Assembly: GCF_900109145.1 (NCBI RefSeq)
Contig: NZ_FNYY01000014.1
Location: 79,374-143,373, forward strand
Origin: Marinovum algicola
GTDB taxonomy: Bacteria; Pseudomonadota; Alphaproteobacteria; Rhodobacterales; Rhodobacteraceae
DNA: 64,000 nucleotides
Direction of reading: 5' to 3'
Shown: one piece after another, positions 1 to 10,956 of the stretch
Position numbering within the stretch: the first letter of the stretch is position 1
How the letters are laid out: the number at the start of each line of letters is the position of its first letter
Made by a program: the position numbers and the translations under genes
The notes under the pieces: model-generated
Told to the model about the DNA's origin: nothing
What the model saw: the letters and a program-made list of their open reading frames with translations, nothing else
Databases searched by the model: none

Positions 1-99
1 GCCCACCGCTTTCTCCTCCGAAATCCAGCTTTTCGCGCCGTTCGCGCGGCGCAGTCCCGGCTGCCGAAGGGCAGGCCGTACCGCGCCAGGTTGCATAGG

Positions 100-166
100 G
101 TGTAACACAGAAAAAATTCTCGGTGTGAAATTTTTTGCAGACAACGTAATTTTTTTCGAATATGGT
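100..166 (+). promoter_or_regulatory. AT-rich upstream region of the sugar ABC operon
   Basis: Bases 1-358 hold no gene I can support. Within them are a small palindrome GTGTAACAC (100-108), a perfect 8-bp inverted repeat AAAAAATT (111-118) / AATTTTTT (129-136), and a possible weak promoter with TTGCAG near 135 and an AT-rich -10 near 158-166. This is the only AT-rich patch before the operon, so it probably contains the promoter and operator; the exact elements are uncertain. Confidence 0.35.
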
Positions 167-358
167 TTGGTCAATCAGCGTGGATGTCATCCGCGGTGAG
201 TCGATGGCCCCGAGCAGGGATTGAGGAGGTCCCGGGCCAACGTCAGGGGAGGAAGGGTTCAGCATCAAGCTGTTGGCCATTTCCACAACATGACCGCGCC
301 GGCCGTGGCTGGCGCAGAATCACCAGGGTTCGGCGCGCCGGACCCGACAGGAAAGGAC

Positions 359-1020
359 ATGTCCGCAATGGCCACGATCGGCACCTTATCCGCAAGCGCT
401 TCCAGGGCGACGCGACGCAAGGCAATCACGGCTATCGTTATGGTTGTTCTGGCCGGCGCAATTGCCATCGACACCAAGGTGGTGACGATCGGCGGCGAAG
501 AGGATCTGCGCCAGCAGGCCTTCGACCCTGACCGCTTTGGTCAGCAGGAGTTTCCGCGCATCCAGGAGTATGTCGCCGGCAAGGCGCCCGAGGCGGAGGC
601 ACTGGCCCGGGAGCTGGCCGCCGACAAGTCCGCCGCGATTGCCGCCCATGGCACCATGGCCGGGGCCTTTCCGGTGATGCCGGTGACCTTCACCGGCACC
701 GTCGGCGCGGGCAAGTCGGGGATCTTCAGCGTCGCGGTCGAGGGGTTGCCCGAGGGCACCGGGGTGCGCGTGCAGACCGGCCCGGCAATCAATGGCACCG
801 AGCTGCGCGACATCACCGGCGATATCGCGTTCGGCGCCTTCAAGAACCAGATCGAGTACCAGAACGCCGGCGCCGGCATCAACCGCGCCATGACCGCCGC
901 GGTGCTCGACGGGCTCGACCGCGAGGCGCTGACCGGTCGGACGATCACCGTCACCGGGGCCTTTACCATGATCAATCCCAGGAACTGGCTGGTCACCCCG
1001 GTGGCGCTGGAGGTGCAGTG

Positions 1021-1021
<1 letters not shown>
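359..1021 (+). CDS. DUF2291 family membrane-anchored protein of a sugar ABC transporter operon
   Basis: About 220 residues. The ATG at 359 is preferred over an in-frame one at 221 because it follows GGAAAGG and starts just before a basic patch and hydrophobic segment (about residues 22-40). That segment has no lipobox Cys, so the protein is probably membrane-anchored with a periplasmic body. The rest matches the DUF2291 family as I know it, which occurs beside ribose/erythritol-type ABC importers and has no settled function. Its stop overlaps the start of the ATPase gene by one base (TGATG), so the two are probably translationally coupled. The DUF2291 assignment is from sequence character and context. 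Confidence 0.7.
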
Positions 1022-3339
<2,318 letters not shown>

Positions 3340-3354
3340 ACGGAGATCCTCGAC

Positions 3355-4419
3355 ATGACCGATGTCACCACCACCAAGAAACCCGGCTCCGGCGGGCTGA
3401 GGGCGCAGCTCTTTGGCAAGGACGCCAATCTCGTCCAGATCCTTCTGGAAGGCCGCGCCTTCTTTGCGCTGATCGCCATCATCCTGATCTTTTCCGTACT
3501 GTCGCCAAACTATGCCACGGTGTCGAACTTTCTGATCATGGCCAATCACGTGGCGATCTTCGGCCTGTTGTCGATCGGCATGATGCTGGTGATCCTCAAT
3601 GGCGGGATCGACCTGTCGGTTGGATCGGTCTTGGGGCTGACCGGTGTCTTTGCCGGCTTCCTGATGCAGGGGGTCGAGCTGGAATCGGCCGGGGTCATCC
3701 TCTATCCGCCGGTCTGGGCCGTGGTGGTGCTGACGCTTGCCCTTGGCGCCTTTGTCGGCGCGATCAACGGCATACTGATCGCCTTTTTCCGGGTGCCGGC
3801 CTTCGTCGCCACATTGGGATCGCTCTATGTGGCGCGCGGCGTGGCGCTCTTGATGACCAACGGGCTGACCTTCAACAATCTTTCGGGCACGCCCGAATTC
3901 GGCAACACCGGGTTCAACTGGCTCGGCTTCAACCGTATCGGCGGCGTGCCCATCGGGGTGATCGTGCTGGCCGGGGTGGCGATTGCCGCCGGGCTTTTGC
4001 TGGCGCGCACCGCCTTTGGCCGCTGGCTCTATGCCTCGGGCGGCAACGAACGTGCCGCAGAGCTTTCGGGCGTGCCGGTCAAGAAGGTGCAGATCACGGT
4101 TTACGTGCTCTCGGGCGTCTGTGCCGCCATCGCCGGGCTGGTGCTGTCATCACAGCTGACCTCGGCCGGCCCCACCGCCGGCACCACCTATGAGCTGACC
4201 GCCATTGCCGCGGTTGTCGTCGGCGGCGCATCGCTGATGGGGGGGCGCGGCAAGGTGAGCGGCACGCTGCTCGGCGCCTTCGTCATCGGCTTTCTGTCGG
4301 ACGGCCTCGTCATCATCGGCGTCTCGTCCTACTGGCAGACCGTCTTTACCGGCGCGGTCATCGTGCTCGCCGTGATGCTCAACTCCATCCAATACGGGAG
4401 CAAGGGCCGCAAGGCCTGA
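3355..4419 (+). CDS. Sugar ABC transporter permease, RbsC type
   Basis: 354 residues with about eight to ten hydrophobic helices and the BPD_transp_2 hallmarks of ribose-type permeases: GIDLSVGSVLGL near residue 85, the long GGNERAAELSGVPV coupling loop near 225, and GAxxxGGxSLMGGRG near 290. It probably forms a homodimeric inner-membrane channel driven by the upstream ATPase. It starts 15 bases after the ATPase stop behind GGAGA and is followed by the binding-protein gene, so it is in the same operon. Substrate cannot be read from sequence; family and DUF2291/SorC context suggest a pentose or polyol. Confidence 0.92.
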   Translation: MTDVTTTKKPGSGGLRAQLFGKDANLVQILLEGRAFFALIAIILIFSVLSPNYATVSNFLIMANHVAIFGLLSIGMMLVILNGGIDLSVGSVLGLTGVFAGFLMQGVELESAGVILYPPVWAVVVLTLALGAFVGAINGILIAFFRVPAFVATLGSLYVARGVALLMTNGLTFNNLSGTPEFGNTGFNWLGFNRIGGVPIGVIVLAGVAIAAGLLLARTAFGRWLYASGGNERAAELSGVPVKKVQITVYVLSGVCAAIAGLVLSSQLTSAGPTAGTTYELTAIAAVVVGGASLMGGRGKVSGTLLGAFVIGFLSDGLVIIGVSSYWQTVFTGAVIVLAVMLNSIQYGSKGRKA

Positions 4420-4514
4420 TCCCGCCGCAGTTTCGCGCATCTTCGGGCGAAGAGACCCGACGCGAAGACCCGCCGGTTCGCCGGCGCCCACCAAACCCAA
4501 GGGAGAGAGAACCA

Positions 4515-5459
4515 ATGATCACATTCACCAAACGCACGCTTCTGGCCGCGGCCGCCGCGCTGCCGCTGATGGCGGGCTCGGCCTGGGCCGAGGGCCTGAT
4601 CTCGATCATCGTCACCGACCCGGCCAACCCCTATTGGTTCACTGAAGGCGAAGTCGCCAAGGCCACCGCCGAAGAGCTGGGCTATGACGCCACCGTGGCG
4701 GCGCACAAGGGGGACACCAACGTCGAATCCAACCTGATCGATGCCGCGATCACCAATGGCGCCAAGGCGATCATCCTCGACCCGGCCAATGCCGACGGCT
4801 CCGTCGGCGTGGTCCGCAAGGCCACCGCGGCCGGCATCCCGGTCTTTCTGGTGAACGCCGAGATCAACGAGTCCGGCATTGCCATCGCGCAGCTGGTGTC
4901 GAACAACGCGCAGGGCGCGGCGCTTGGCGCGGTTCAGTTCCAGTCGCTGGTGGGGGATGCGGCGACCTATGTCGAATTCTTCGGCAACCCCGCCGACAAC
5001 AACGCCGCAACCCGGTCGAACGGTTATGAGACCGTGCTGAGCCAGTATCCCGACCTCGAAAAGGCCGCCGAGGAAGTGGCCAACTGGGACCGCACCCAAG
5101 GTTACAACAAGATGCAGTCGATCATCCAAGCCAACCCGGAGATCGACGCGGTGATCTCGGGCAACGACGAAATGGCGCTGGGGGCGATTGCCGCGCTGAA
5201 AGAGGCCGGCAAGCTCGAGGGTGTGGTTGTCGGCGGCTTTGACGGTTCGCCGGATGCGGTGGAAGCGGTCAAGGCCGGCGAAATGGCCTATACGGTCCTG
5301 CAACCGGTCGCCGTCTTTTCCCGCGAAGCGGTGATCCAGGCCGATTATTACATCAAGAATGGCACGCCGATGGTCAGCGAGGAAAAGCAGCTGTTCGACT
5401 GCCTGCTGATCACCCCGGACAATGTGGCCGATTACACTGCGGCCTTCACGCTGTCGTAA
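4515..5459 (+). CDS. Periplasmic sugar-binding protein, RbsB-like
   Basis: 314 residues with a signal peptide (KRT, a hydrophobic stretch, cleavage probably after GSAWA). The mature part is a type I periplasmic binding protein: TDPANPYW, DANxAKAIILDPAN-like hinge, SGNDEMALGAIAAL and VVGGFDGSPDAVEAV, typical of ribose-binding relatives. It delivers the sugar to the permease. A 95-base gap precedes it, with GGGAGAGAG before the ATG; such gaps often allow extra expression of the binding protein. An intrinsic terminator follows, closing the operon. Confidence 0.92.
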   Translation: MITFTKRTLLAAAAALPLMAGSAWAEGLISIIVTDPANPYWFTEGEVAKATAEELGYDATVAAHKGDTNVESNLIDAAITNGAKAIILDPANADGSVGVVRKATAAGIPVFLVNAEINESGIAIAQLVSNNAQGAALGAVQFQSLVGDAATYVEFFGNPADNNAATRSNGYETVLSQYPDLEKAAEEVANWDRTQGYNKMQSIIQANPEIDAVISGNDEMALGAIAALKEAGKLEGVVVGGFDGSPDAVEAVKAGEMAYTVLQPVAVFSREAVIQADYYIKNGTPMVSEEKQLFDCLLITPDNVADYTAAFTLS

Positions 5460-5473
5460 TCGCAACCCTTGCA

Positions 5474-5503
5474 ACGGGCGCGCGGGTTCGACCGCGCGCC
5501 CGT
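5474..5503 (+). terminator. Intrinsic terminator of the sugar ABC operon
   Basis: A perfect 12-bp stem (ACGGGCGCGCGG pairing with CCGCGCGCCCGT) with a 6-base loop GTTCGA, followed by the T-rich CTCTTGTTGTT. It sits 15 bases after the binding-protein stop and may also serve the convergent WYL-regulator gene. Confidence 0.9.
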
Positions 5504-5517
5504 CTCTTGTTGTTCGG

Positions 5518-6252
5518 TCACAGGGACAGGTCGTCGTCGGCCAGCGAGGGCTCGAAGGCTTGCTTTGGCAGCAAGCGGAAATGAGCGCCGGTTAGTTTGC
5601 CTGACACCATGCGATCACAGCGAAAGATGCGCGGCCCCTGTCTGAGATGATCAAGGGCCACGACATACCAAATCGGATATTTCAGCAAAAGGTAATGAGG
5701 CTCTATCTGCCGAGCGGAGGTGTCGCCATCCTCCCTCTTGTAGCGTATTTCTAAGATTTCCTGATCGACAAAGGCCTGGTGCAAGGTCTGGACGACGCGT
5801 TTCGGCGGGGCTGTAGCGCCGGCCTGAACGAAGGTTGATGCGGTGACCCCGATCAGAATGCGGGATTTCAGCCGGTTCACCTTCTGGCGCTTTTCCGGTG
5901 AGAAGGACGCCACCAATTGCCGCCGGACGGACCCCAGGCTTGCCAGGAACATCGGCGAATTCATGCGTTCCGCGACCGCGATGCTGATCAGAAGATCGAC
6001 CGCCTCGGCATAGGCCAGGTTCAACCTGCCGACGCCCCAGTTCCGATCAAGACGCACCCCGCCGCCGCGCCCGCGATCGGCGTCGATCTGCATGCCCTGC
6101 TCGCGCATGAGCGACAGATCCCGCGCAATTGTTCGCGTGCTGACACCGTGGTGGCGCGCAAGCTCTCCGACCGTGCAATGCACGTCCTGCTTCAGCTGGA
6201 CGGCAAGCATCTCCATCCGTCTCAGCCGGTCATGCGCATTTGCCCGTGTCAT
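5518..6252 (-). CDS. DeoR-type HTH / WYL-domain transcriptional regulator
   Basis: 244 residues. The N-terminus has a winged helix-turn-helix (VGELARHHGVSTRTIARDLS, about 27-47), and the C-terminal half has a WYL-type ligand-binding domain (LEIRYKRED, then PIWYVVALD near 187-196). This is the YafY-like architecture. It is transcribed divergently from the small VOC gene, so it may control that gene and itself. Ligand unknown. Confidence 0.85.
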   Translation of the reverse strand: MTRANAHDRLRRMEMLAVQLKQDVHCTVGELARHHGVSTRTIARDLSLMREQGMQIDADRGRGGGVRLDRNWGVGRLNLAYAEAVDLLISIAVAERMNSPMFLASLGSVRRQLVASFSPEKRQKVNRLKSRILIGVTASTFVQAGATAPPKRVVQTLHQAFVDQEILEIRYKREDGDTSARQIEPHYLLLKYPIWYVVALDHLRQGPRIFRCDRMVSGKLTGAHFRLLPKQAFEPSLADDDLSL

Positions 6253-6258
6253 CGAACA

Positions 6259-6293
6259 AATATGACATAAACTGTCTTATTTAACAATATGAC
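6259..6293. promoter_or_regulatory. Divergent operator/promoter region between WYL regulator and VOC gene
   Basis: An AT-rich island in GC-rich surroundings. It holds two copies of AATATGAC (6259-6266 and 6286-6293, 27 bp apart) and between them the small inverted repeat GACA-N5-TGTC (6264-6276). Placement between divergent genes suggests a binding site for the WYL regulator; the binding itself is inference. Confidence 0.45.
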
Positions 6294-6362
6294 GGCCCCG
6301 CGGCCGGGGCCAAGGCAGCCACCGGGCCCGCATGACCCCAGAACGGAAGAGAGAGCATACAG

Positions 6363-6719
6363 ATGAAAATGAATTACTTCGTTGTCGGTGCAAACGACAT
6401 GCAGGCATCAAGGGCCTTCTACGACGCGCTGTTTGCGCAGTCCGGGCTTCAGACCATGGCGGCGTCCGAGCGGATGACCTATTGGCTCGGAGAGGATTTC
6501 GCATTTGCAACTGCGATCCCTTTCGACGGGCAACCGGCCACCACCGGCAACGGCACGATGGTCGGGTTCTGCGTCGGAGCGGCGGACGCCGTCAAACGCC
6601 TGCATGCGCTGGCCATCGATCTCGGCGGCACTTGCGAGGGCGCGCCGCATCAGCGGGGGCCGAAGTTCTCGGCCTATGTGAGAGACCTGGACGGCAACAA
6701 GCTGTGCTTTTCCGACTGA
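6363..6719 (+). CDS. VOC (glyoxalase/bleomycin-resistance) superfamily protein
   Basis: 118 residues with one VOC domain of paired beta-alpha-beta-beta-beta modules: the start NYFVVGANDMQASRAFYDALF and the end RDLDGNKLCF are characteristic of small lactoylglutathione-lyase-like proteins. The ATG follows AGAGAG. Substrate unknown; such proteins include glyoxalases, dioxygenases and antibiotic-binding proteins. A divergent WYL regulator lies 110 bases upstream. Confidence 0.85.
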   Translation: MKMNYFVVGANDMQASRAFYDALFAQSGLQTMAASERMTYWLGEDFAFATAIPFDGQPATTGNGTMVGFCVGAADAVKRLHALAIDLGGTCEGAPHQRGPKFSAYVRDLDGNKLCFSD

Positions 6720-6758
6720 GCGCAAAGCCCGGCCGCGATCCGGGCGGCGCGGGTCCAG

Positions 6759-7787
6759 TCAGCGCGCGCCCCAGGTGTCGGACAGGCGGTAGCCCTGTGG
6801 CCAGGGATCGTCAGGGTCGAGCATGTGCTGGTGAATGCCGGTGATCCAGCCCCGGCCCGAGATCTCGGGCCGGATCGCCGGGTGGCCGGCCAGCGTCGTT
6901 TCGCCGAGGATGGTGCCGCCGAAGGTCGAGCCGATCAGCGAGCGCGCGGTCAGCCGGTCGCCGGTCTTCATCCGGCCACGGGCATGCAGCACGGCCATCC
7001 GCGCCGAAAGCGCGGTGCCGGTGGGGGACCGGTCGACCTTGCCCGGCTGGATGGCGACGGCGGCCCCGGTTTCCAAGCCGTCCGCCCCCTCTTTCAGCGG
7101 CCCGGCGAAAAGACAAAAGGAGATGTGGCGCCACTCCGGGTTTTCGGGGTGGGCGAACCCGAGCTGGGCGTTGGCGGCATTGGTGATGCGGACGCCCAGG
7201 CGCGCGATGTCATGCGCCTCGTCCTCGCTCAGCGCAAACCCCAAGGCGGCGGCGTCGACGATCACGAAACTGTCGCCGCCATAGGCAATGTCCACCGTCA
7301 GCGCACCGAGGCCCGCGACCTCCAGCGGCGCATCGAGCCGGGTGGCAAAGGCGGGCAGGTTCTGGACAAAGATGCGTTCGGCCTTGCCATTCCGGCACGC
7401 GGCCCGGACCCGGACAAGACCGCCCGGCGCTTCGAGCACAAGGTGGGTTTCCGGCTCCTGCATCGGCACCAGGCCGCCATCGAGAAGCACGGTGGCGACG
7501 CAGATCGCGTTCGAGCCGGACATCGGCGGCGTGTCCTCGGGCTCCATGATGATCCAGGCCGCCTGCGCCTCGGGGTGTTTTGGCGGCACCAGCAGGTTGA
7601 CGTGACGAAAGACCCCGCCGCGCGGCTCGTTCAGGACAAAGTTGCGCAGCGTCTCGTCGCCGGCGATCCAGCGGCTTTGTTCCCAGACGGTCTCGCCCGG
7701 CGGCGGCAGCACGCCACCGACAATGACGTCGCCGACCTCGCCCTCGGCATGGGCCGAGATCACGTGAACGGTCTTGACCGAGCGCAT
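6759..7787 (-). CDS. Proline racemase family protein (hydroxyproline epimerase / trans-3-hydroxyproline dehydratase like)
   Basis: 342 residues, full family length. The two catalytic sites of the family are recognisable, but the usual Cys residues are replaced: Ser90 in MSGSN where MCGH is typical, and Thr256 in DRSPTGT where SPCGT is typical. Cys/Thr pairs are known in trans-3-hydroxy-L-proline dehydratases and Ser/Cys in some epimerases; a Ser/Thr pair fits neither, so the reaction is uncertain. It begins one base after the flavoprotein stop, so they are cotranscribed. Together they suggest use of an N-methylated or hydroxylated proline. Confidence 0.85.
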   Translation of the reverse strand: MRSVKTVHVISAHAEGEVGDVIVGGVLPPPGETVWEQSRWIAGDETLRNFVLNEPRGGVFRHVNLLVPPKHPEAQAAWIIMEPEDTPPMSGSNAICVATVLLDGGLVPMQEPETHLVLEAPGGLVRVRAACRNGKAERIFVQNLPAFATRLDAPLEVAGLGALTVDIAYGGDSFVIVDAAALGFALSEDEAHDIARLGVRITNAANAQLGFAHPENPEWRHISFCLFAGPLKEGADGLETGAAVAIQPGKVDRSPTGTALSARMAVLHARGRMKTGDRLTARSLIGSTFGGTILGETTLAGHPAIRPEISGRGWITGIHQHMLDPDDPWPQGYRLSDTWGAR

Positions 7788-7788
7788 G

Positions 7789-9825
7789 TCAGAGCACCTT
7801 GCAAAGCCGCAAGGCGTCGTAGATCGCCGCGTGGGTGTTGCGCGCGGCCACGGCGTCGCCGATGCGAAAGAGCTGGTAGGCGCCCTGGGGATTGCGGATC
7901 ACTGTTTGCGGGCGGCCCGCGATCAGCGCCTCGTAATCCACCTCGCCGTGGTTGCTGGAGCCGTCGCGCAGTTCGAAATAGAGCTCGTCCAGCGGCCGCG
8001 TGCCGTGGTTGACCACTACCTGATCGACGCGCCGTTCGCGGGTGAAACCGCCGTAATCGCTGCCCAGAACGGCGCGCAGCGCATTTCCCTCGCGGCTCAC
8101 GGCGTCAAGCTTCCAGGTCACGGTGAAGGTCACGTCGCGTTGCTGCAATTCGCGCATCGCGGGGGTGAGCGACATCGCCATGACCTCGGAGGCGATGCTG
8201 CGGTCGCGGGTGACGATCTCGACCCTGGCACCGGTGGCGGCGATCTTCTCGGCCGCCTGGAGGCCGGCGTAATCGCCCGCATCGTCATAGATCAGCACGG
8301 TCTCGCCCGGGGTCACGTCGCCCGACAGGATATCCCAGGTCGAGACGACCTGGCCGTTGCCGTCGGAGAGCACCTCGGTGTGGGGCAGGCCGCCGGTGGC
8401 CACGATCACCACCTCGGGCCGCTCGGCTTGCACCGTCTCGGGGTCGGCGACGCTGTTGAAGCGGAAGGTCACGCCCAACCGGGTGCATTCCTCGAAGCGC
8501 CACTGGATGAGCTGGATCATCTCGGCCCGGCGCGGTGTCTGCGCGGTCAGCCGGACCTGTCCGCCGGGATCGTTGGCCGCCTCGTGCACGATCACCTCGT
8601 GGCCCCGTTCGGCGGCGACCCGCGCCGCCTCCAGCCCGGCGGGACCGGCACCGATCACCACCACGCGGCGACGCGCCCCGGCCGCGGGAACGCTGTGCGG
8701 CTGCTCCAGCTCGCGCCCTGTTGCCGGGTTGTGCAGGCAGAGCGCCATGCCGCCCTGGTAGATGCGGTCGAGGCAGTAATTGGCGCCGACGCAGGGCCGT
8801 ATGCGCTCTTCCTCGCCGCGCAGGATCTTGGCCATGATATGCGGGTCGGCCATATGCGCGCGCGTCATGCCGACCATGTCGAGCTTGCCCGAGGCAATGG
8901 CGTGGCGGGCGGTGGCCACGTCCTGGATCTTGGCGGCGTGGAACGTGGGAAACTGGGTCGCGGCGCGGATTTCGCCGGCAAAGTCGAGATGCGGGTTCGA
9001 CCGCATGCCCTGCACCGGGATCACATCGGTCAGCGCCGCATCGGTGTCGATATGGCCACGGATCACGTTGAGAAAATCGACAAGGCCGCTGTTTTTCAGC
9101 CGGCGGGAGATCTCCAATCCCTCTTCCCTGGTTATGCCGCCGGCCATGTCCTCGTCGGCGACATAGCGGATTCCGACAAGGAAATCGGCCCCCACCCGGG
9201 CGCGAACCGCCGACAGCACCTCCATCGACAGCCGCATGCGGTTTTCGAGGTCGCCTCCGTATCGGCCGTCAAGATCGTTGGTGGCGGGCGACCAGAACTG
9301 ATCGAGCAGGTGGCCATAGGCCTGCAACTCGATGCCGTCGAGACCGGCGGCCTTCATTCGTTCGGCGGCATCGGCGTAATCCTCGACGATGCGGGCGATG
9401 TCCCATTCCTCGGCCTTCTTCGGAAAGGCCTTGTGCGAGGCTTCGCGCTCAAAGCTCGACGAGACCACCGGCAGCCAGTCGGCCTTGTCCCAACGGGTGC
9501 GGCGGCCGAGATGGGTGAGCTGGATCATCACCGCGCAATCGTGATCGTGGCATTCGTCGGCGAGCTTTTTCATCCAGCCGACCACCTCGTCCTTCCAGGC
9601 GAGGATGTTGTTGAAGACCGGCGGGCTGTCGCGCGCCACCGAGGCCGAGCCCGCCGTCATCGTGAGCGCCACGCCGGCACGGGCGCGTTCGACATGATAG
9701 GCGCGGTAACGGTCCTTGGGCATGCCGTCCTCGGGATAGGCCGGTTCGTGGCTGGTGATCATCAGCCGGTTTTTCAGCCGCAGGTGCTTCAGATCGTAGG
9801 GCTGGAGAAGGGGATCATTGGACAT
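7789..9825 (-). CDS. FMN/FAD-dependent demethylase-like oxidoreductase (trimethylamine dehydrogenase / dienoyl-CoA reductase family)
   Basis: 678 residues. Residues 1-340 form an old-yellow-enzyme-type TIM barrel ([32 protein letters not shown]); about 385 onward is a dinucleotide-binding module with [12 protein letters not shown]. Between them is the Fe-S segment: Cys345, Cys351 and Cys363 remain, but position 348 is Ala where relatives carry the second cluster Cys. The start at 9825 (MSNDPLL) follows GAGG and faces the TetR gene. Relatives include N-methylproline, dimethylglycine and dihydroxyproline-betaine demethylases; the neighbouring proline-racemase gene favours an N-methylproline-type substrate, which is inference. 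Confidence 0.88.
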   Translation of the reverse strand: MSNDPLLQPYDLKHLRLKNRLMITSHEPAYPEDGMPKDRYRAYHVERARAGVALTMTAGSASVARDSPPVFNNILAWKDEVVGWMKKLADECHDHDCAVMIQLTHLGRRTRWDKADWLPVVSSSFEREASHKAFPKKAEEWDIARIVEDYADAAERMKAAGLDGIELQAYGHLLDQFWSPATNDLDGRYGGDLENRMRLSMEVLSAVRARVGADFLVGIRYVADEDMAGGITREEGLEISRRLKNSGLVDFLNVIRGHIDTDAALTDVIPVQGMRSNPHLDFAGEIRAATQFPTFHAAKIQDVATARHAIASGKLDMVGMTRAHMADPHIMAKILRGEEERIRPCVGANYCLDRIYQGGMALCLHNPATGRELEQPHSVPAAGARRRVVVIGAGPAGLEAARVAAERGHEVIVHEAANDPGGQVRLTAQTPRRAEMIQLIQWRFEECTRLGVTFRFNSVADPETVQAERPEVVIVATGGLPHTEVLSDGNGQVVSTWDILSGDVTPGETVLIYDDAGDYAGLQAAEKIAATGARVEIVTRDRSIASEVMAMSLTPAMRELQQRDVTFTVTWKLDAVSREGNALRAVLGSDYGGFTRERRVDQVVVNHGTRPLDELYFELRDGSSNHGEVDYEALIAGRPQTVIRNPQGAYQLFRIGDAVAARNTHAAIYDALRLCKVL

Positions 9826-9869
9826 GACACGGGCCTCGTTTGGCGTTCGTGGGCATCCTCCGGCAAAAT

Positions 9870-9901
9870 GTTCACTTGTGTCAATTAAAAGTTCATCAGT
9901 G
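9870..9901. promoter_or_regulatory. Candidate TetR operator, direct repeat
   Basis: GTTCACTTGTG (9870-9880) and GTTCATCAGTG (9891-9901) match at 8 of 11 positions and start 21 bp apart, two helical turns, in the AT-rich gap between the divergent demethylase and TetR genes. This placement fits an operator for both; the binding is inference. Confidence 0.4.
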
Positions 9902-9945
9902 ACTATTTTCTTGTGGCATCGGCCGGCGCGGCCTATTCTGGCGGC

Positions 9946-10608
9946 ATGAACACCACCGATGACATCGAACCGGACAAGGCGACGGGCTGGCGCGGATCGG
10001 CTGCGCTCTGGCTCGAGGCGGCCAAGGCGGCACTGATCGAGGGCGGCGTGGAGGCGGTGAAAATCCAGCCGCTGGCGGCGCATCTCGAGCTGTCGCGCAC
10101 CAGCTTCTACTGGTTCTTCAAGGACCGGAATGCGCTTCTCGATGCGCTGCTGGAAGATTGGGAGACCAAGAACACCGGCGCTTTCGAGACCGCCTGCGCC
10201 GCCTATGCCGATACCGTTGCCGAAGCGATGCTGAACCTCATCACGGTGTTTCACGACGAGGCGCTGTTCGAGCCGAGGCTCGACTTTGCGGTGCGCGGCT
10301 GGGCGCATCGGTCCGAGGCGGTCACGGCGCGGATCAATGCCGCCGACGAGACCCGGCTGGCGGCAATCCACGCCCTGTTCACGCGCTTCGGCTTTGATGC
10401 CGAGGATGCCGATGTGCGGGCCCGCACCGTCTATCTCGTGCAGATCGGCTATATCGCCATGCAGGTCGAGGAGGACCGCGCGCTGCGCATGGCCCGCGTG
10501 CCGGGCTATGTGCGCACCTATTGCGGGCGGGATCCGACGCCGAGCGAGATGGCGCGTTTCCATGCCCGGTTGGCGTTTCAGCCCGGGGCCGGGCGCGCGC
10601 CCCGATAA
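9946..10608 (+). CDS. TetR family transcriptional regulator
   Basis: 220 residues. The N-terminal TetR HTH is clear (AAKAALIEGGVEAVKIQPLA, then LSRTSFYWFFKDRNALLDALL, about 20-70), followed by a helical ligand-binding domain ending near GRDPTPSEMARF. I use the ATG at 9946; an in-frame start at 9913 would intrude on the operator region. It is divergent from the demethylase/proline-racemase operon, which it probably represses until a substrate binds. Confidence 0.88.
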   Translation: MNTTDDIEPDKATGWRGSAALWLEAAKAALIEGGVEAVKIQPLAAHLELSRTSFYWFFKDRNALLDALLEDWETKNTGAFETACAAYADTVAEAMLNLITVFHDEALFEPRLDFAVRGWAHRSEAVTARINAADETRLAAIHALFTRFGFDAEDADVRARTVYLVQIGYIAMQVEEDRALRMARVPGYVRTYCGRDPTPSEMARFHARLAFQPGAGRAPR

Positions 10609-10612
10609 AGTT

Positions 10613-10687
10613 CTACAAGTTTGTGGTATCTTGAAGTTTCTACAAGAATGGTATAAACGTCAGATACTACAAGTTTGGAATAAACGC
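10613..10687. repeat. Tandem operator-like direct repeats upstream of hipBA
   Basis: Three copies beginning CTACAAG lie at 10613, 10640 and 10668. The last two extend over 20 bases (10640-10659 and 10668-10687), agreeing at 17 of 20 positions with the form CTACAAG-N2-TGG-N-ATAAACG; the first is partial. They are immediately upstream of the hipB-like ATG at 10690, where HipB-type antitoxins normally bind to repress their own operon. Confidence 0.7.
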
Positions 10688-10689
10688 CA

Positions 10690-10956
10690 ATGGTTGTGAC
10701 CATTTTCCGAGACGTGACAGGACTGGGCCGGGAAATCCGTCTTGCCCGCAAGGGGCGGGGCTGGTCCCAGGCTGATCTGGCGCGCCTGGCGGGCACCGAT
10801 CCGCGCCAGATCTCGCGTATCGAGACGGCGGCGCACGAACCGAAGCTCAGCCTCCTGCTTGCGGTGATCGCGGCGCTCGATCTGGATCTCGGCCTGGTGC
10901 ATCGGCAGGGCAGATCGGAGCGGGCGGCACGGCCCCGGCCCGAGGATATCTTCTGA
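10690..10956 (+). CDS. hipB: HipB-like antitoxin, XRE family
   Basis: 88 residues carrying an XRE-type helix-turn-helix (LGREIRLARKGRGWSQADLA, then DPRQISRIETAAHEPKLSLL), the usual antitoxin form. Its stop and the next gene's ATG share a base (TGATG). Tandem repeats sit directly upstream, consistent with autorepression. The role as antitoxin follows from the family and the HipA partner. Confidence 0.85.
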   Translation: MVVTIFRDVTGLGREIRLARKGRGWSQADLARLAGTDPRQISRIETAAHEPKLSLLLAVIAALDLDLGLVHRQGRSERAARPRPEDIF

